Shown: positions 46,961 through 57,929, counted from the stretch's first letter. The stretch: DNA of 64,000 nt from Pseudomonas viciae (GCF_004786035.1 NZ_CP035088.1:6285001-6349000); one strand, 5' to 3'. Notes: a model not told the origin generated them from the sequence alone. Translations and numbers: made by a program.

Positions 46961-47548
46961 ATGCGTTCGCCCCACCGCACGACCTTGCTTGCCAGCCTGC
47001 TTGCCCTCGGGTGCGCCGCCATGCTGTGGGTCGCCTACGACTGGTTCCAGGGGCGCTTTCTGCGCACGTTCAGCCAACATACGGCGGTGTTTTCCGGCGA
47101 CCCACTGCGCCTGCCTGCTGACCTGGCCGGCCCTGGCGCGATCCGTCTGGTGCATTTCTGGGACCCGGCGTGCCCGTGCAACGTCGGCAATCAGCAACAC
47201 CTGGCCGAGTTGATCGATAAATATGTACCGCAAGGCGTCGAATTTTATGCAGTACAAAAGGCCGGCAGCCAAGGTCGCTTACCGACCACGCTGAGCCATC
47301 TCAAAACCCTCTCGGTACTCCCCGGTTCGAGCCAGATTCCTGCCAGCCCGGCCGTGGCGATCTGGGATCGTAGCGGCAAACTGGCGTATTTCGGCCCCTA
47401 CAGCGAAGGCCTGACCTGCAACTCGAGCAACAGCTTCATCGAGCCGATTCTCGAGGCATTGAGCGTTGGCCGGGCGGTCGATGCGACCCATACGCTGGCG
47501 GTGGGGTGTTATTGCCCGTGGAGCCAGGACACATCAGCCAAAGAATAG
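46961..47548 (+). CDS. DUF6436 thioredoxin-like periplasmic protein
   Basis: The 195-residue protein has an N-terminal membrane anchor (about residues 8-28) and a thioredoxin-like domain with FWDPACPCNVGNQQHL. The CPC motif (71-73) replaces the usual CxxC, and a second cysteine cluster (GCYCPW) lies near the C terminus. The function is unknown; disulfide or metal handling is possible. It is followed by hacB after 110 bp. Confidence 0.8.
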   Translation: MRSPHRTTLLASLLALGCAAMLWVAYDWFQGRFLRTFSQHTAVFSGDPLRLPADLAGPGAIRLVHFWDPACPCNVGNQQHLAELIDKYVPQGVEFYAVQKAGSQGRLPTTLSHLKTLSVLPGSSQIPASPAVAIWDRSGKLAYFGPYSEGLTCNSSNSFIEPILEALSVGRAVDATHTLAVGCYCPWSQDTSAKE

Positions 47549-47658
47549 CCAGCCGGGGGAAATCCCTCCGAGGGGCGATGCGCAGGTAAGCAGCGGCATG
47601 CTAAACAGGGAATAAACAGCGAGACCATGGGGTCGCTGTCACTCAATAAGGAATCTCC

Positions 47659-50067
47659 ATGAAACGCACCCTCTTCGCCTTCCTGTCACTGGTCGTCACC
47701 GCCATCATCGTCGCGGGCGGCTACCTCTACAGCAAGCAGCCCACCCGCCAGGGCATGGTGCAACTGCAAGGGCTGCACGGTTCGGTGACCGTGCGCTACG
47801 ACGAACGCGGCGTGCCGCATATCCGCGCCGAGAACGAAACCGACCTGTACCGCGCCCTCGGCTATGTCCATGCCCAGGACCGGTTGTTTCAAATGGAGAT
47901 GATGCGTCGGCTCGCCCGTGGCGAACTGGCCGAGGTGCTGGGGCCTAAGCTGCTCGACACCGACAAGCTGATGCGCAGCCTGCGTATCCGCGAGCGCGCC
48001 GCGACCTATGTCACCGAACAAGACCCACAATCCCCGGCCTGGCTCGCCATGCAGGCTTACCTGGACGGCATCAACAGCTATCAGGACAGCCACACCCGAC
48101 CGCTGGAGTTCGATGTGCTGGGCATTCCCAAGCGCCCCTTCACCACCGAAGATACCGTGAGCATTACCGGTTACATGGCCTACAGTTTCGCCGCTGCCTT
48201 TCGTACCGAACCGCTACTGACCTATGTGCGCGACCAATTGGGCGCTGATTACCTGAACATCTTCGACCTCGACTGGCAGCCCCTGGGCGTGCTCGCCAAA
48301 GGCGGCAAGAGCGCCCTGCCACTGGCCGCTGCCGACTGGAAAGATCTCAACGCCCTGGCCCGCTTGAGCGAGCAGGCCCTGGCCGATCACGGCCTGCCGC
48401 AGTTCGAAGGCAGCAACGCCTGGGCGCTCGCCGGCAGCCGTACCCACAGCGGCAAACCGCTGCTGGCGGGTGACCCACATATCCGTTTTTCCACGCCCTC
48501 GGTGTGGTATGAGGCGCACCTGTCGGCGCCGGCTTTCGAACTCTATGGGCAGTACCAGGCGCTGATGCCCTTTGCGACGCTGGGTATGAACAAGGATTTC
48601 GGCTGGAGCATCACCATGTTCCAGAACGACGACCTCGACCTGATCGCCGAGAAGGTCAACCCGGACAACCCCGAACAGGTCTGGTATCGAGGCCAATGGG
48701 TGGACATGACCCGCAGCGAACAGCAGATCGCGGTCAAGGGCCAGGCACCAGTGACACTGGTGCTGCGCCAGTCGCCCCACGGCCCGATCGTCAACGATGT
48801 CCTTGGTGCTAACGCCGGCAAGACGCCGATCGCCATGTGGTGGGGTTTCCTGGAAAGTCGAAATCCGATCCTCGAAGCCTTCTACCAGCTCAACCGCGCC
48901 GACACTTTGGCCAAGGCTCGTGGCGCCTCAGCCAAGATCCATGCACCCGGGCTGAATGTTGTCTGGGCCAATGCCAAGGGCGATATCGGCTGGTGGGCTG
49001 CGGCGCAATTGCCCAAGAGGCCGGCCGGCGTGAAGCCCGGGTTCATACTCGATGGCAGCAGTCCGGAAGCAGAAAAGGAAGGCTTCTACCCTTTCAGCAG
49101 CAACCCCCAGGAAGAGAACCCGGCACGGGGCTACATTATCTCGGCCAACTTCCAGCCGGTGCCGGCCAGTGGCATCGAGATCCCGGGTTACTACAACCTC
49201 CCCGACCGTGGCCAGCAACTCAACCTCCAGCTCAGCGACAAGCAGGCGAAGTGGGACATCGAGACCTCCCAGAAACTGCAACTGGGCACCACCACAGCCT
49301 ACGGCCCGCGTCTGCTCGCGCCTTTGCTGCCGGTGCTGCGTGAGGTGGTCAGTGATCCGCAGGAGCGCAAGTGGGTGGAGCAGTTGGCCCAATGGCAAGG
49401 CGATTATCCGCTGGACTCCACCAGCGCTACGCTGTTCAACCAGTTCTTGTTCGACCTGGCCGACGCGGCCCTGCGCGATGAACTGGGTGACGGCTTCTTC
49501 AACACCGCGCTGTCGACCCGGGTGATCGACGCGGCCCTTCCACGCCTGGCGGCAGCGGCAGACTCACCATGGTGGGACGACCGCTCGACACTGGGTACGC
49601 AAACCCGGGCCGACACCGTGAAAAAAGCCTGGAGCAAGAGCCTGGCGCACCTGAAGGCCACCCTCGGCGACGATGCCACGCAATGGCAGTGGGGCAAGGC
49701 CCACACCCTGACCCACGGCCATCCGCTGGGCCTGCAAAAGCCGCTGGACCGGATCTTCAATGTCGGTCCGTTCGCTGCCCCGGGCACCCACGAAGTGCCT
49801 AACAACCTCTCGGCCAAAATCGGCCCGGCGCCCTGGCCGGTGACCTACGGCCCGTCCACCCGACGCATCATAGACTTCGCCGACCCGGCCCACAGCGTCA
49901 CCATCAATCCGGTCGGCCAGAGCGGCGTGCCGTTCGACAAGCATTACGAGGACCAGGCAGAGGCTTACATCGAAGGGGTATATCACCAGGCGCACCTGGT
50001 CGAGGAAGAAGTGATGGCCAATACCCGCGCGACCCTGAAGCTGTTGCCGGCCAGGGCCGCGCCCTGA
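47659..50067 (+). CDS. hacB: Acylhomoserine-lactone acylase HacB-like (Ntn hydrolase)
   Basis: The 802-residue penicillin-acylase family precursor has an N-terminal membrane or signal segment (about residues 8-25), an alpha chain, and autocatalytic cleavage before Ser252 in EGSNAWALAGS. The beta chain begins with that nucleophile serine. The paralogue HacB (PA0305) of P. aeruginosa hydrolyses acylhomoserine lactones and lies next to the spu genes, as here. The start at 47659 follows AAGGAA. Exact substrate range cannot be read from sequence. Confidence 0.88.
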   Translation: MKRTLFAFLSLVVTAIIVAGGYLYSKQPTRQGMVQLQGLHGSVTVRYDERGVPHIRAENETDLYRALGYVHAQDRLFQMEMMRRLARGELAEVLGPKLLDTDKLMRSLRIRERAATYVTEQDPQSPAWLAMQAYLDGINSYQDSHTRPLEFDVLGIPKRPFTTEDTVSITGYMAYSFAAAFRTEPLLTYVRDQLGADYLNIFDLDWQPLGVLAKGGKSALPLAAADWKDLNALARLSEQALADHGLPQFEGSNAWALAGSRTHSGKPLLAGDPHIRFSTPSVWYEAHLSAPAFELYGQYQALMPFATLGMNKDFGWSITMFQNDDLDLIAEKVNPDNPEQVWYRGQWVDMTRSEQQIAVKGQAPVTLVLRQSPHGPIVNDVLGANAGKTPIAMWWGFLESRNPILEAFYQLNRADTLAKARGASAKIHAPGLNVVWANAKGDIGWWAAAQLPKRPAGVKPGFILDGSSPEAEKEGFYPFSSNPQEENPARGYIISANFQPVPASGIEIPGYYNLPDRGQQLNLQLSDKQAKWDIETSQKLQLGTTTAYGPRLLAPLLPVLREVVSDPQERKWVEQLAQWQGDYPLDSTSATLFNQFLFDLADAALRDELGDGFFNTALSTRVIDAALPRLAAAADSPWWDDRSTLGTQTRADTVKKAWSKSLAHLKATLGDDATQWQWGKAHTLTHGHPLGLQKPLDRIFNVGPFAAPGTHEVPNNLSAKIGPAPWPVTYGPSTRRIIDFADPAHSVTINPVGQSGVPFDKHYEDQAEAYIEGVYHQAHLVEEEVMANTRATLKLLPARAAP

Positions 50068-50164
50068 GTTTGTGGGGTATTTTTCATCGCCAACAGACTT
50101 GATCGTCATGGATGGTCAAGACTACAAGGGTTCAACAACCCGCCCTCGTCACAGGAGTCACGCA

Positions 50165-50506
50165 ATGTTCAACAACTGGTCCGAACTGCTGCCCACCATC
50201 AAAAGTGCCTTTGGCGCCCTGGGCAAGAGCAACCCGAAAATGGTCAAGGCCTACATGGCCCTGGATGAAGCCGCCGCCGAAAATAACGTACTCGATGCCA
50301 AGACCCGTGAACTGATCTCTATCGCCGTGGCGATCACCACCCGCTGTGACGGCTGCATCGGCGTGCACACCGACGCCGCCATCAAGGCCGGCGCCACCCG
50401 CGAAGAAATCGCCGCCACCCTGGCCACCGCGGTGTCGCTGAACGCTGGCGCGGCGTACATCTACTCCCTGCGAGCGCTGGAAGCCCATGACGCGTTGAAG
50501 AAGTGA
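50165..50506 (+). CDS. Carboxymuconolactone decarboxylase (AhpD-like) family protein
   Basis: The 113-residue helical protein has the AhpD-type active site Cys61-x2-Cys64-x3-His68 (TRCDGCIGVH), which points to thiol redox or peroxidase activity, not muconolactone chemistry. It begins MFNNWSELLPTIKSAFGALG. An in-frame ATG at 50072 adds non-homologous residues. It lies 97 bp after hacB on the same strand; its context gives no further function. Confidence 0.85.
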   Translation: MFNNWSELLPTIKSAFGALGKSNPKMVKAYMALDEAAAENNVLDAKTRELISIAVAITTRCDGCIGVHTDAAIKAGATREEIAATLATAVSLNAGAAYIYSLRALEAHDALKK

Positions 50507-50517
50507 GAGGCTGACAC

Positions 50518-51483
50518 TTACGCCAGCGCGCCGAAATTCAGCCTGAATTGCTGCGGCGTTACGCCCAGCCTGCGATTGAATACGCTGCGCATGTGCTGGG
50601 CATCGCGAAAGCCGCATTGCCAAGCCACGGTCTTGAGCGGGGCGCGGGTGCTTTCGAGCATCACCCGCGCCGCGTCCACCCGGGCCTGCTCGACGAACTC
50701 CGCGGGCGTGATCTTCGCTTCCCGGGTGAACACCCGCGAGAAGTTACGCTGGCTCATGCTCGCGGCATTGGCCAGATCGGCGATGGTCAGGTCACCGTTC
50801 AGGTGCGCCAGTACATAGGCCTGGACCTGGGCCACGGTGGATGTCGGCTCAGCATGGGGTGCAAGAAAAGGGCTGAATTGCGACTGCCCGCCCGCGCGCT
50901 GGGTGAACACCACCAGCCGCTTGGCGACACTCAGGGCAACGTCCGGGCCATGGTCCTGGGCCAGCAGGAACAACGACAGGTCGATGCCAGCGCTGACCCC
51001 CGCGGAGGTGTAGAGCTGGCGGTCCTGCACGTACAAACGATCCGCTTCGACCCGGGTCGAGGGACACAGCTGCGCCAGCGCCGCGGCGTCACCCCAATGG
51101 GTGGTAACAGTTCGCCCCTCCAGCAATCCAGCCCGGGCCAGCATGAAAGCGCCATTGCAGATCGACCCAAAGCGCCGGGCCCGACCACAGGCCTCCCGCA
51201 ACCAAGCATCGAATTCTGCGCCAAGGTGCATGAACGGCAACTGCGGCCCGCCCGCGACCAACAGCAGGTCATAGGCCTGCCAAGCCTCGCTGAAATGCCG
51301 ATGGGCATTCAGGGACAAACCGTTGGAACAGGACATCGCGCCTCGCTCGGCGCCGATCACTTCAAGGCGATAGTGATCCTCGGCGACCAGGAACCGATTG
51401 GCTTCGCTGAACACGTCCATGGGCCCGGTAACGTCCAGCGACTGGACGCCAGGGAATACCACGACGGAGACGATTTTCTGCAT
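50518..51483 (-). CDS. GlxA-type transcriptional regulator (DJ-1/PfpI plus AraC)
   Basis: The 321-residue regulator has an N-terminal DJ-1/PfpI domain (VVVFPGVQSLDVTGPMDVF and FGSICNGAFMLARAGLLEG, with a cysteine in the nucleophile-elbow position) and a C-terminal AraC helix-turn-helix (ADLANAASMSQRNFSRVFTR, then FRDAQHMRSVFNRRLG). GlxA-type regulators often control catabolic genes for small nitrogen compounds. It is divergent from the HD-domain gene and converges on the AhpD-like gene. The start at 51483 is the conserved MQKIVSVVVFPG. Confidence 0.9.
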   Translation of the reverse strand: MQKIVSVVVFPGVQSLDVTGPMDVFSEANRFLVAEDHYRLEVIGAERGAMSCSNGLSLNAHRHFSEAWQAYDLLLVAGGPQLPFMHLGAEFDAWLREACGRARRFGSICNGAFMLARAGLLEGRTVTTHWGDAAALAQLCPSTRVEADRLYVQDRQLYTSAGVSAGIDLSLFLLAQDHGPDVALSVAKRLVVFTQRAGGQSQFSPFLAPHAEPTSTVAQVQAYVLAHLNGDLTIADLANAASMSQRNFSRVFTREAKITPAEFVEQARVDAARVMLESTRAPLKTVAWQCGFRDAQHMRSVFNRRLGVTPQQFRLNFGALA

Positions 51484-51670
51484 GGTGCTCGCTTGCCTTC
51501 GAGTAGAACGACTCCAGCACCCTAGCCAATTCGCGTCCCGGAAGCCATCTGGCACGAAACCCAGGCTTATTGGCAAAGATCGCAGCCATAGGAACATTGT
51601 TCCGGTACCTTGCGGCGAACAGACTGAACCCCTCGGCGCCGCACTGGCCCATCGTCAAGAGGAGAACAGC

Positions 51671-52309
51671 ATGAACAGCATCGCCGGCATCAAGATCCCC
51701 GACAGCACCCTCGCCCGCGCCACCACCGAGTACATCCGCGATATCGAGTCCGACCTGCTGTACCATCACTCTCGCCGGGTATTTCTGTTCGGCGCCTTGA
51801 GTGGCCAGCGTCGGCAGTTGGCCTATAACCCGGAGTTGCTGTATGTCGGTGCGATGTTCCACGATCTGGGTCTGGTGGAGGGTTATCGCAGCGACAACGA
51901 GCGCTTCGAAGTGGACGGTGCGAACGCGGCCTCAGCGTTCCTCAAGCCCTACGGGTTGAGCGATGACGACATTGAGCAGGTATGGCTGTCGATTGCCCTG
52001 CACACTACGCCGGGCGTCCCCAAATATCTGCGTCCCACGGTGACGCTGGTGACGGCCGGAGTGGAGATGGACGTGCTGGGAATGGACTATACCGCGTTCC
52101 CGGCAGCGCAGCGCGACGCCGTGGTGCACGCTCATCCGCGCGGGGAAGGGTTCAAGGAATGCATCATCTGCGCCTTCGCCGACGGTTTGCGGCATCGTCC
52201 GCAGACCACCTTTGGCAATGTGAAGACCGACGTACTGGTGGATCAGGAACCCGGGTTCAAACCGATGAACTTCGTGGAGGTGATCCGCTCTTCGCCTTGG
52301 CATTCGTAG
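51671..52309 (+). CDS. HD-domain hydrolase, cyanamide-hydratase-like
   Basis: The 212-residue metal-dependent HD-domain protein has His32/His33 in YHHSRRVFLFG and the diagnostic His64-Asp65 in MFHDLGL, with a second His in LSIALHTTPG. The HHSRRVF pattern resembles fungal/bacterial Ddi2-type cyanamide hydratases, so a small nitrile or cyanamide substrate is possible but unproven. It faces the GlxA-type regulator, which may control it. The ATG at 51671 follows GAGGAGAA. Confidence 0.78.
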   Translation: MNSIAGIKIPDSTLARATTEYIRDIESDLLYHHSRRVFLFGALSGQRRQLAYNPELLYVGAMFHDLGLVEGYRSDNERFEVDGANAASAFLKPYGLSDDDIEQVWLSIALHTTPGVPKYLRPTVTLVTAGVEMDVLGMDYTAFPAAQRDAVVHAHPRGEGFKECIICAFADGLRHRPQTTFGNVKTDVLVDQEPGFKPMNFVEVIRSSPWHS

Positions 52310-52328
52310 CCAGCACGCCCCACCGCTA

Positions 52329-52484
52329 TCGCGAGCAAGCTCGCTCCCACAACGGATCTGCGGTGGTTCACGGATTGTTGAGCAACAAAAAAACCTGTGG
52401 GAGCGAGCCTGCTCGCGAAAGCGGTGCATCAGCCAACATGAATGTTGGATGTACCTCCGTCTTCGCGAGCAAGCTCGCTCCCCC
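52329..52484. repeat. Triple REP array
   Basis: Three REP elements of alternating orientation lie at 52329-52350, 52397-52418 and 52463-52484, between the convergent HD-domain gene and spuH. The odd number differs from the paired arrangement elsewhere in the window and suggests a pair plus one extra copy. Confidence 0.88.
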
Positions 52485-52503
52485 ATTTGGCGCCAGTGTC
52501 AGG

Positions 52504-53391
52504 TTAGACCGGCGCGGTCTCGGCCCGGCGTACTTCTGGTTGTTTCCAGGAGTCGGCGGCGCTTTCTTCGATGGCTTGCTGGATCGCCCGCTTGCGGCTT
52601 TCTTCGGCGCGGCGGCTGAAGTACCAGACCAGGAAGGTCACCAGCGACACGGCCAACAGGATCAGGCTCGCCACGGCGTTGATCTCCGGCTTCACACCCA
52701 GGCGCACCGCCGAGAACACTTCCATCGGCAACGTGGTCGAGCCAGGACCGGAAACGAAGCTCGCCAGCACCAGGTCATCCAGGGACAACGCGAACGACAT
52801 CATGCCCCCCGCCGCCAGCGACGGCGCGATCATCGGGATGGTGATCAGGAAGAACACCTTCCATGGCCGCGCCCCCAGATCCATGGCGGCCTCTTCGATG
52901 GACAGGTCCAGCTCACGCAAGCGCGCCGAGACCACCACCGCCACATAAGCGGCACAGAACGTAGTGTGGGCGATCCAGATCGTGATGATGCCACGCTCCT
53001 GGGGCCAGCCGATCATCTGTGCCATGGCCACGAACAGCAGCAACAGCGACAGACCGGTGATCACTTCCGGCATCACCAGCGGCGCGGTGACCAGGCCGCC
53101 GAACAGCGTGCGGCCCTTGAAGTGGGTGATGCGGGTCAGCACGAAAGCCGCCAGCGTACCCAGGGCCACCGCGGCAATCGCCGTGTAGCAGGCGATTTCC
53201 AGCGAGCGCATCACCGAGCCCATCAACTGGCTGTTGTCCAGCAGGCCAACGTACCACTTGATCGACCAGCCGCCCCACACCGTCACCAGCTTGGAGGCGT
53301 TGAACGAGTAGATCACCAGGATCAGCATCGGCGCGTAGATGAACAGCAAACCCAGCACCAGCATCAGGCTTGAAAAACTGAAGCGCTTCAT
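52504..53391 (-). CDS. spuH: Polyamine ABC transporter permease SpuH
   Basis: The 295-residue inner-membrane permease of the PotC/PotI class has six helices. The EAA loop reads EEAAMDLGARPWKVFFLITIP. It forms the channel with SpuG for putrescine/spermidine uptake. A hydrophilic C-terminal tail of about 35 residues follows the last helix. It overlaps spuG by 4 bp and ends the spu operon. Confidence 0.93.
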   Translation of the reverse strand: MKRFSFSSLMLVLGLLFIYAPMLILVIYSFNASKLVTVWGGWSIKWYVGLLDNSQLMGSVMRSLEIACYTAIAAVALGTLAAFVLTRITHFKGRTLFGGLVTAPLVMPEVITGLSLLLLFVAMAQMIGWPQERGIITIWIAHTTFCAAYVAVVVSARLRELDLSIEEAAMDLGARPWKVFFLITIPMIAPSLAAGGMMSFALSLDDLVLASFVSGPGSTTLPMEVFSAVRLGVKPEINAVASLILLAVSLVTFLVWYFSRRAEESRKRAIQQAIEESAADSWKQPEVRRAETAPV

Positions 53392-54308
53392 TCCTTGCCC
53401 TCCATTTCTTTGGCCTGACTGCGGTTGAACAGGATAATGGGCACGATCAGGATCGCCAGCATCACCACCGCCAGGGCGGAAGCCACCGGCCAGTCACGGT
53501 TATTGAAGAATTCCTGCCACAGCACTTTGCCGATCATCAGGGTTTCCGGACCGCCGAGCAGTTCCGGGATCACGAACTCGCCCACCACCGGAATGAACAC
53601 CAGCATGCAACCGGCGATGATGCCGTTCTTGGACAGCGGCACGGTGATCTTCCAGAAGCTGTTGAAGGTGCTCGAACCCAGGTCGGAAGCGGCTTCCAGC
53701 AGGCTGGTGTCGTGTTTGACCAGGTTGGCGTACAGCGGCAGGATCATGAACGGCAGGTACGAATAGACAACGCCGATGTACACCGCCAGATTGGTATTGA
53801 GAATCTGCAGTGGTTCGTCGATCCAGCCCATACTCATCAAAAAGCCGTTGAGCAGGCCGTTGTTGCTGAGGATGCCCATCCACGCGTAGACGCGGATCAG
53901 GATCGCGGTCCAGGTCGGCATCATGATCAGCAGCACCAACACCGTCTGCATCTCTTTACGGGCGTTGGCGATGGCGTAGGCCATCGGGTAGCCAATGAGC
54001 AGGCACAGCACGGTGCTGATCAGGGCCATCTTCAGCGAACCGAGGTAGGCGGCGATGTACAACTCATCGTCGCTCAACATCACGTAGTTGCCGAGGTTGA
54101 GCAGCACCTGCAGCTTCTGGTCGACGTAGCTGTAGATCTCGGTGTACGGCGGAATGGCCACATCGGCTTCAGCGAAGCTGATCTTCAGGACGATGAAGAA
54201 TGGCAGCATGAAAAACAGGAACAGCCAGATGAAAGGCACCCCGATGACCAGTTGACGGCCACCGGGCGTTATTCGGTCGAGTCGGCGTTTGAGTTTGCGC
54301 ATGTTCAT
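53388..54308 (-). CDS. spuG: Polyamine ABC transporter permease SpuG
   Basis: The 306-residue PotB/PotH-type permease has a long first periplasmic loop (SFAEADVAIPPYTEIYSYV) and the EAA loop LEAASDLGSSTFNSFWKITVP. It pairs with SpuH. The start at 54308 makes an ATGA overlap with spuF; the longer in-frame extension is inside spuF. Its stop overlaps spuH by 4 bp. Confidence 0.93.
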   Translation of the reverse strand: MNMRKLKRRLDRITPGGRQLVIGVPFIWLFLFFMLPFFIVLKISFAEADVAIPPYTEIYSYVDQKLQVLLNLGNYVMLSDDELYIAAYLGSLKMALISTVLCLLIGYPMAYAIANARKEMQTVLVLLIMMPTWTAILIRVYAWMGILSNNGLLNGFLMSMGWIDEPLQILNTNLAVYIGVVYSYLPFMILPLYANLVKHDTSLLEAASDLGSSTFNSFWKITVPLSKNGIIAGCMLVFIPVVGEFVIPELLGGPETLMIGKVLWQEFFNNRDWPVASALAVVMLAILIVPIILFNRSQAKEMEGKE

Positions 54309-55447
54309 GAGCGAAGCACCACGCCGCTGTCGTCTTCCCACCAGACGAACACCTGGTCGCCCCAGGTCGGACGCTGGCCACGGCGTTCAGCGTTGGCGAC
54401 GAAGGATTGCACCAGCTTGCCGCTTGGCAACTCGACGTAGAACACCGAGTGGCCACCCAGGTAAGCAATGTCATGCACCTTGCCGCTGGACCAGTTGTTT
54501 TCGCAGGTCGGCTGCTCGGCGGTGACCAGCAGTTTTTCCGGGCGAATGGCGTAGGTTACCGACTTGTCCTGCACAGAGGTGCTGATGCCGTGGCCCACAT
54601 AGATGTTGCGGTCCAGATCCTTGCAAGTCAGTACTGCGTGGCCTTCGGCATCGTCCACCACCTCGGTCTCGAAGATGTTGACGTTGCCGATGAACTCGCA
54701 AACCAGCCGGCTGGTGGGGGTTTCGTAGATGTCGATCGGGCTGCCGATCTGGGCGATCCAGCCCAGGTGCATGATCGCGATGCGCTCGGCCATGGTCATG
54801 GCCTCTTCCTGGTCGTGGGTCACCATGACGCAGGTTACGCCGACCCGCTCGATGATCTCGACCAGCTCAAGCTGCATTTGCGAACGCAACTTCTTGTCCA
54901 GGGCCCCCATCGGTTCGTCGAGCAGCAACAGCTTGGGTCGCTTGGCCAGGGAACGGGCCAGGGCCACACGCTGGCGCTGGCCGCCGGAGAGCTGGTGCGG
55001 CTTGCGCTTGGCATACTGGCTCATCTGCACCAGCTTGAGCATTTCGGCCACGCGGGCGTCGATCTCGGCTTTCGGGATCTTGTCTTGTTGCAGGCCGAAG
55101 GCGATGTTCTGCGCCACGGTCATGTGGGGGAACAAGGCATAGGACTGGAACATCATGTTGATCGGCCGCTCATAGGGCGGCATGTCGGTGATGTCCACAC
55201 CGTCGAGGAAAATGCGCCCCTCCGTGGGCCGCTCGAAACCGGCCAGCATGCGCAGCAAGGTGGACTTGCCCGATCCCGAACCGCCGAGCAAGGCGAAGAT
55301 CTCGCCTTTCTTGATTTCCAGGGACACATCGTCCACGGCAATCGTCTCGTCGAACTTCTTTGTGACCCGATCGATTTTGACCAGCACCTGCTTGGGTGTC
55401 TGGTCGCCCTCGAGGGCTTTCTTATAGGCGCCGGAGGCAACTGCCAT
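54305..55447 (-). CDS. spuF: Polyamine ABC transporter ATPase SpuF
   Basis: The 380-residue ATPase of the PotA/PotG class has Walker A GGSGSGKST (55-63), signature LSGGQRQRVALARSL and Walker B LLLLDEPMGALD. The C-terminal TOBE-like domain spans about residues 250-375. It energises import through SpuG and SpuH. It lies 72 bp after spuE and overlaps spuG. Confidence 0.95.
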   Translation of the reverse strand: MAVASGAYKKALEGDQTPKQVLVKIDRVTKKFDETIAVDDVSLEIKKGEIFALLGGSGSGKSTLLRMLAGFERPTEGRIFLDGVDITDMPPYERPINMMFQSYALFPHMTVAQNIAFGLQQDKIPKAEIDARVAEMLKLVQMSQYAKRKPHQLSGGQRQRVALARSLAKRPKLLLLDEPMGALDKKLRSQMQLELVEIIERVGVTCVMVTHDQEEAMTMAERIAIMHLGWIAQIGSPIDIYETPTSRLVCEFIGNVNIFETEVVDDAEGHAVLTCKDLDRNIYVGHGISTSVQDKSVTYAIRPEKLLVTAEQPTCENNWSSGKVHDIAYLGGHSVFYVELPSGKLVQSFVANAERRGQRPTWGDQVFVWWEDDSGVVLRS

Positions 55448-55519
55448 TTACGAAACTCCCACAGAATTTGCAGCTCGTCCTACACGAACGAACCTTGGAT
55501 AGTTAGAGCGCGCTTAACG

Positions 55520-56629
<1,110 letters not shown>

Positions 56630-56748
56630 TTAAATAGTTGGGCCCAAGTTGCCCCCGTTACCTGGCCACGATGGACCCTGCAACAAAACCGGCGCGCAAC
56701 TTACCCTCGATAAACCGATCCAGCAAAACTTTTAGTCATTTAATTGCT

Positions 56749-56783
56749 CCTGTTGTCACCGTCGTGATGACGGCGACAACAGG
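56749..56783 (-). promoter_or_regulatory. Intercistronic hairpin between spuD and spuE
   Basis: CCTGTTGTC and CCGTC (56749-56763) pair with GACGG and GACAACAGG (56769-56783) around a 5-nt loop, broken by one position that is a G-U pair in the minus-strand RNA. No T run follows, so it is more likely a 3-prime stabiliser of spuD mRNA or a partial terminator than a full stop. Confidence 0.65.
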
Positions 56784-56801
56784 AAGATGCTTCAGGCCGG
56801 C

Positions 56802-57929
56802 TTATTTACCGGATTTGATCTTGGTCCAGCTGCGGGTCATGATCCGCTGGGTCGCGGCTGGCAGGTCGGCAATCGCGTAGAGCTTGGCTTGCACATCCGC
56901 CGGAGGGTAGATGCCCGGGTCGCTGGTGATTTCCTTGCTGACCAGCGGCGTAGACGCCGCGTTACCGTTCGGGAAGCTCACGGTGTCAGTGATTTCAGCC
57001 ATGATTTCCGGCTTTTGCAGGAAGGTCATGAACTTGTAGGCACCTTCGACGTTTTCGGCATCTTTAGGGATGGCGACCATGTCGAAGAAGCTGCCAGCCC
57101 CTTCTTTCGGAATGTTGTAGCTGACTTTTACCTTGCCACCGGCTTCGGCAGCACGGGACTTGGCCTGGTAGATATCGCCCGAGTAGCCGACTGCTACGCA
57201 GATGTTGCCGTTGGCCAGGTCAGAGATGTACTTGGACGAGTGGAAGTAGCCAATCGAAGGACGGATCTTGAGGAACAGTGCCTCGGCTTCAGCCAGTTGT
57301 TTCTTGTCCTGGCTGTCGGTCGGGTAGCCCAGGTAGTGCAGCGCCACCGGAATCATCTCGGTCGGCGAGTCGAGGAAGCTGATGCCGCAGGATTTCAGCT
57401 TCGCCGCGTTCTCCGGCTTGAACAGCAGGTCCCACGAGTTGGTCGGTGCGTCGGCACCCAGCGCGGCCTTGACCTTCTCGGCGTTGAAGCCGATGCCGAT
57501 CGAGCCCCACATGTACGGGAAGGCGTGTTCGTTGCCCGGGTCGCTTACCGAAACAGCCTTGAGCAGGTCGGTATTGAGGTTTTTCCAGTTGGGCAACTTG
57601 GACTTGTCGAGTTTCTGGTAGACCCCGGCCTTGATCTGCTTGGCCAGGAAGTTGTTCGACGGCACCACGATGTCATAACCGGATTTACCGGCCAGCAACT
57701 TGGCTTCCAGGGTTTCGTTGCTGTCGAACACGTCGTAGACGACTTTGATCCCCGACTCTTTCTCGAACTTGGCGACGGTGTCCGGCGCAATGTAGTCGGA
57801 CCAGTTATAGACGTGCAGCACTTTATCGTCCGCCTGAACGGCACCCGCCATCACGCCCATCAGGGACATGGCGAGGAGGGTCTTGCCAGCTATCTTCATA
57901 CCTAATGTCTTCATGCCTAATGCCTTCAT
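56802..57929 (-). CDS. spuD: Putrescine-binding periplasmic protein SpuD
   Basis: The 375-residue PotF-like protein has [42 protein letters not shown] and [18 protein letters not shown]. The start is unusual. Three near-identical 15-nt units encode [15 protein letters not shown] before the signal-peptide hydrophobic core ([16 protein letters not shown]). A GGAG site is correctly spaced only for the first ATG (57929); internal starts at the second and third are possible. SpuD prefers putrescine in P. aeruginosa. Confidence 0.93.
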   Translation of the reverse strand: MKALGMKTLGMKIAGKTLLAMSLMGVMAGAVQADDKVLHVYNWSDYIAPDTVAKFEKESGIKVVYDVFDSNETLEAKLLAGKSGYDIVVPSNNFLAKQIKAGVYQKLDKSKLPNWKNLNTDLLKAVSVSDPGNEHAFPYMWGSIGIGFNAEKVKAALGADAPTNSWDLLFKPENAAKLKSCGISFLDSPTEMIPVALHYLGYPTDSQDKKQLAEAEALFLKIRPSIGYFHSSKYISDLANGNICVAVGYSGDIYQAKSRAAEAGGKVKVSYNIPKEGAGSFFDMVAIPKDAENVEGAYKFMTFLQKPEIMAEITDTVSFPNGNAASTPLVSKEITSDPGIYPPADVQAKLYAIADLPAATQRIMTRSWTKIKSGK

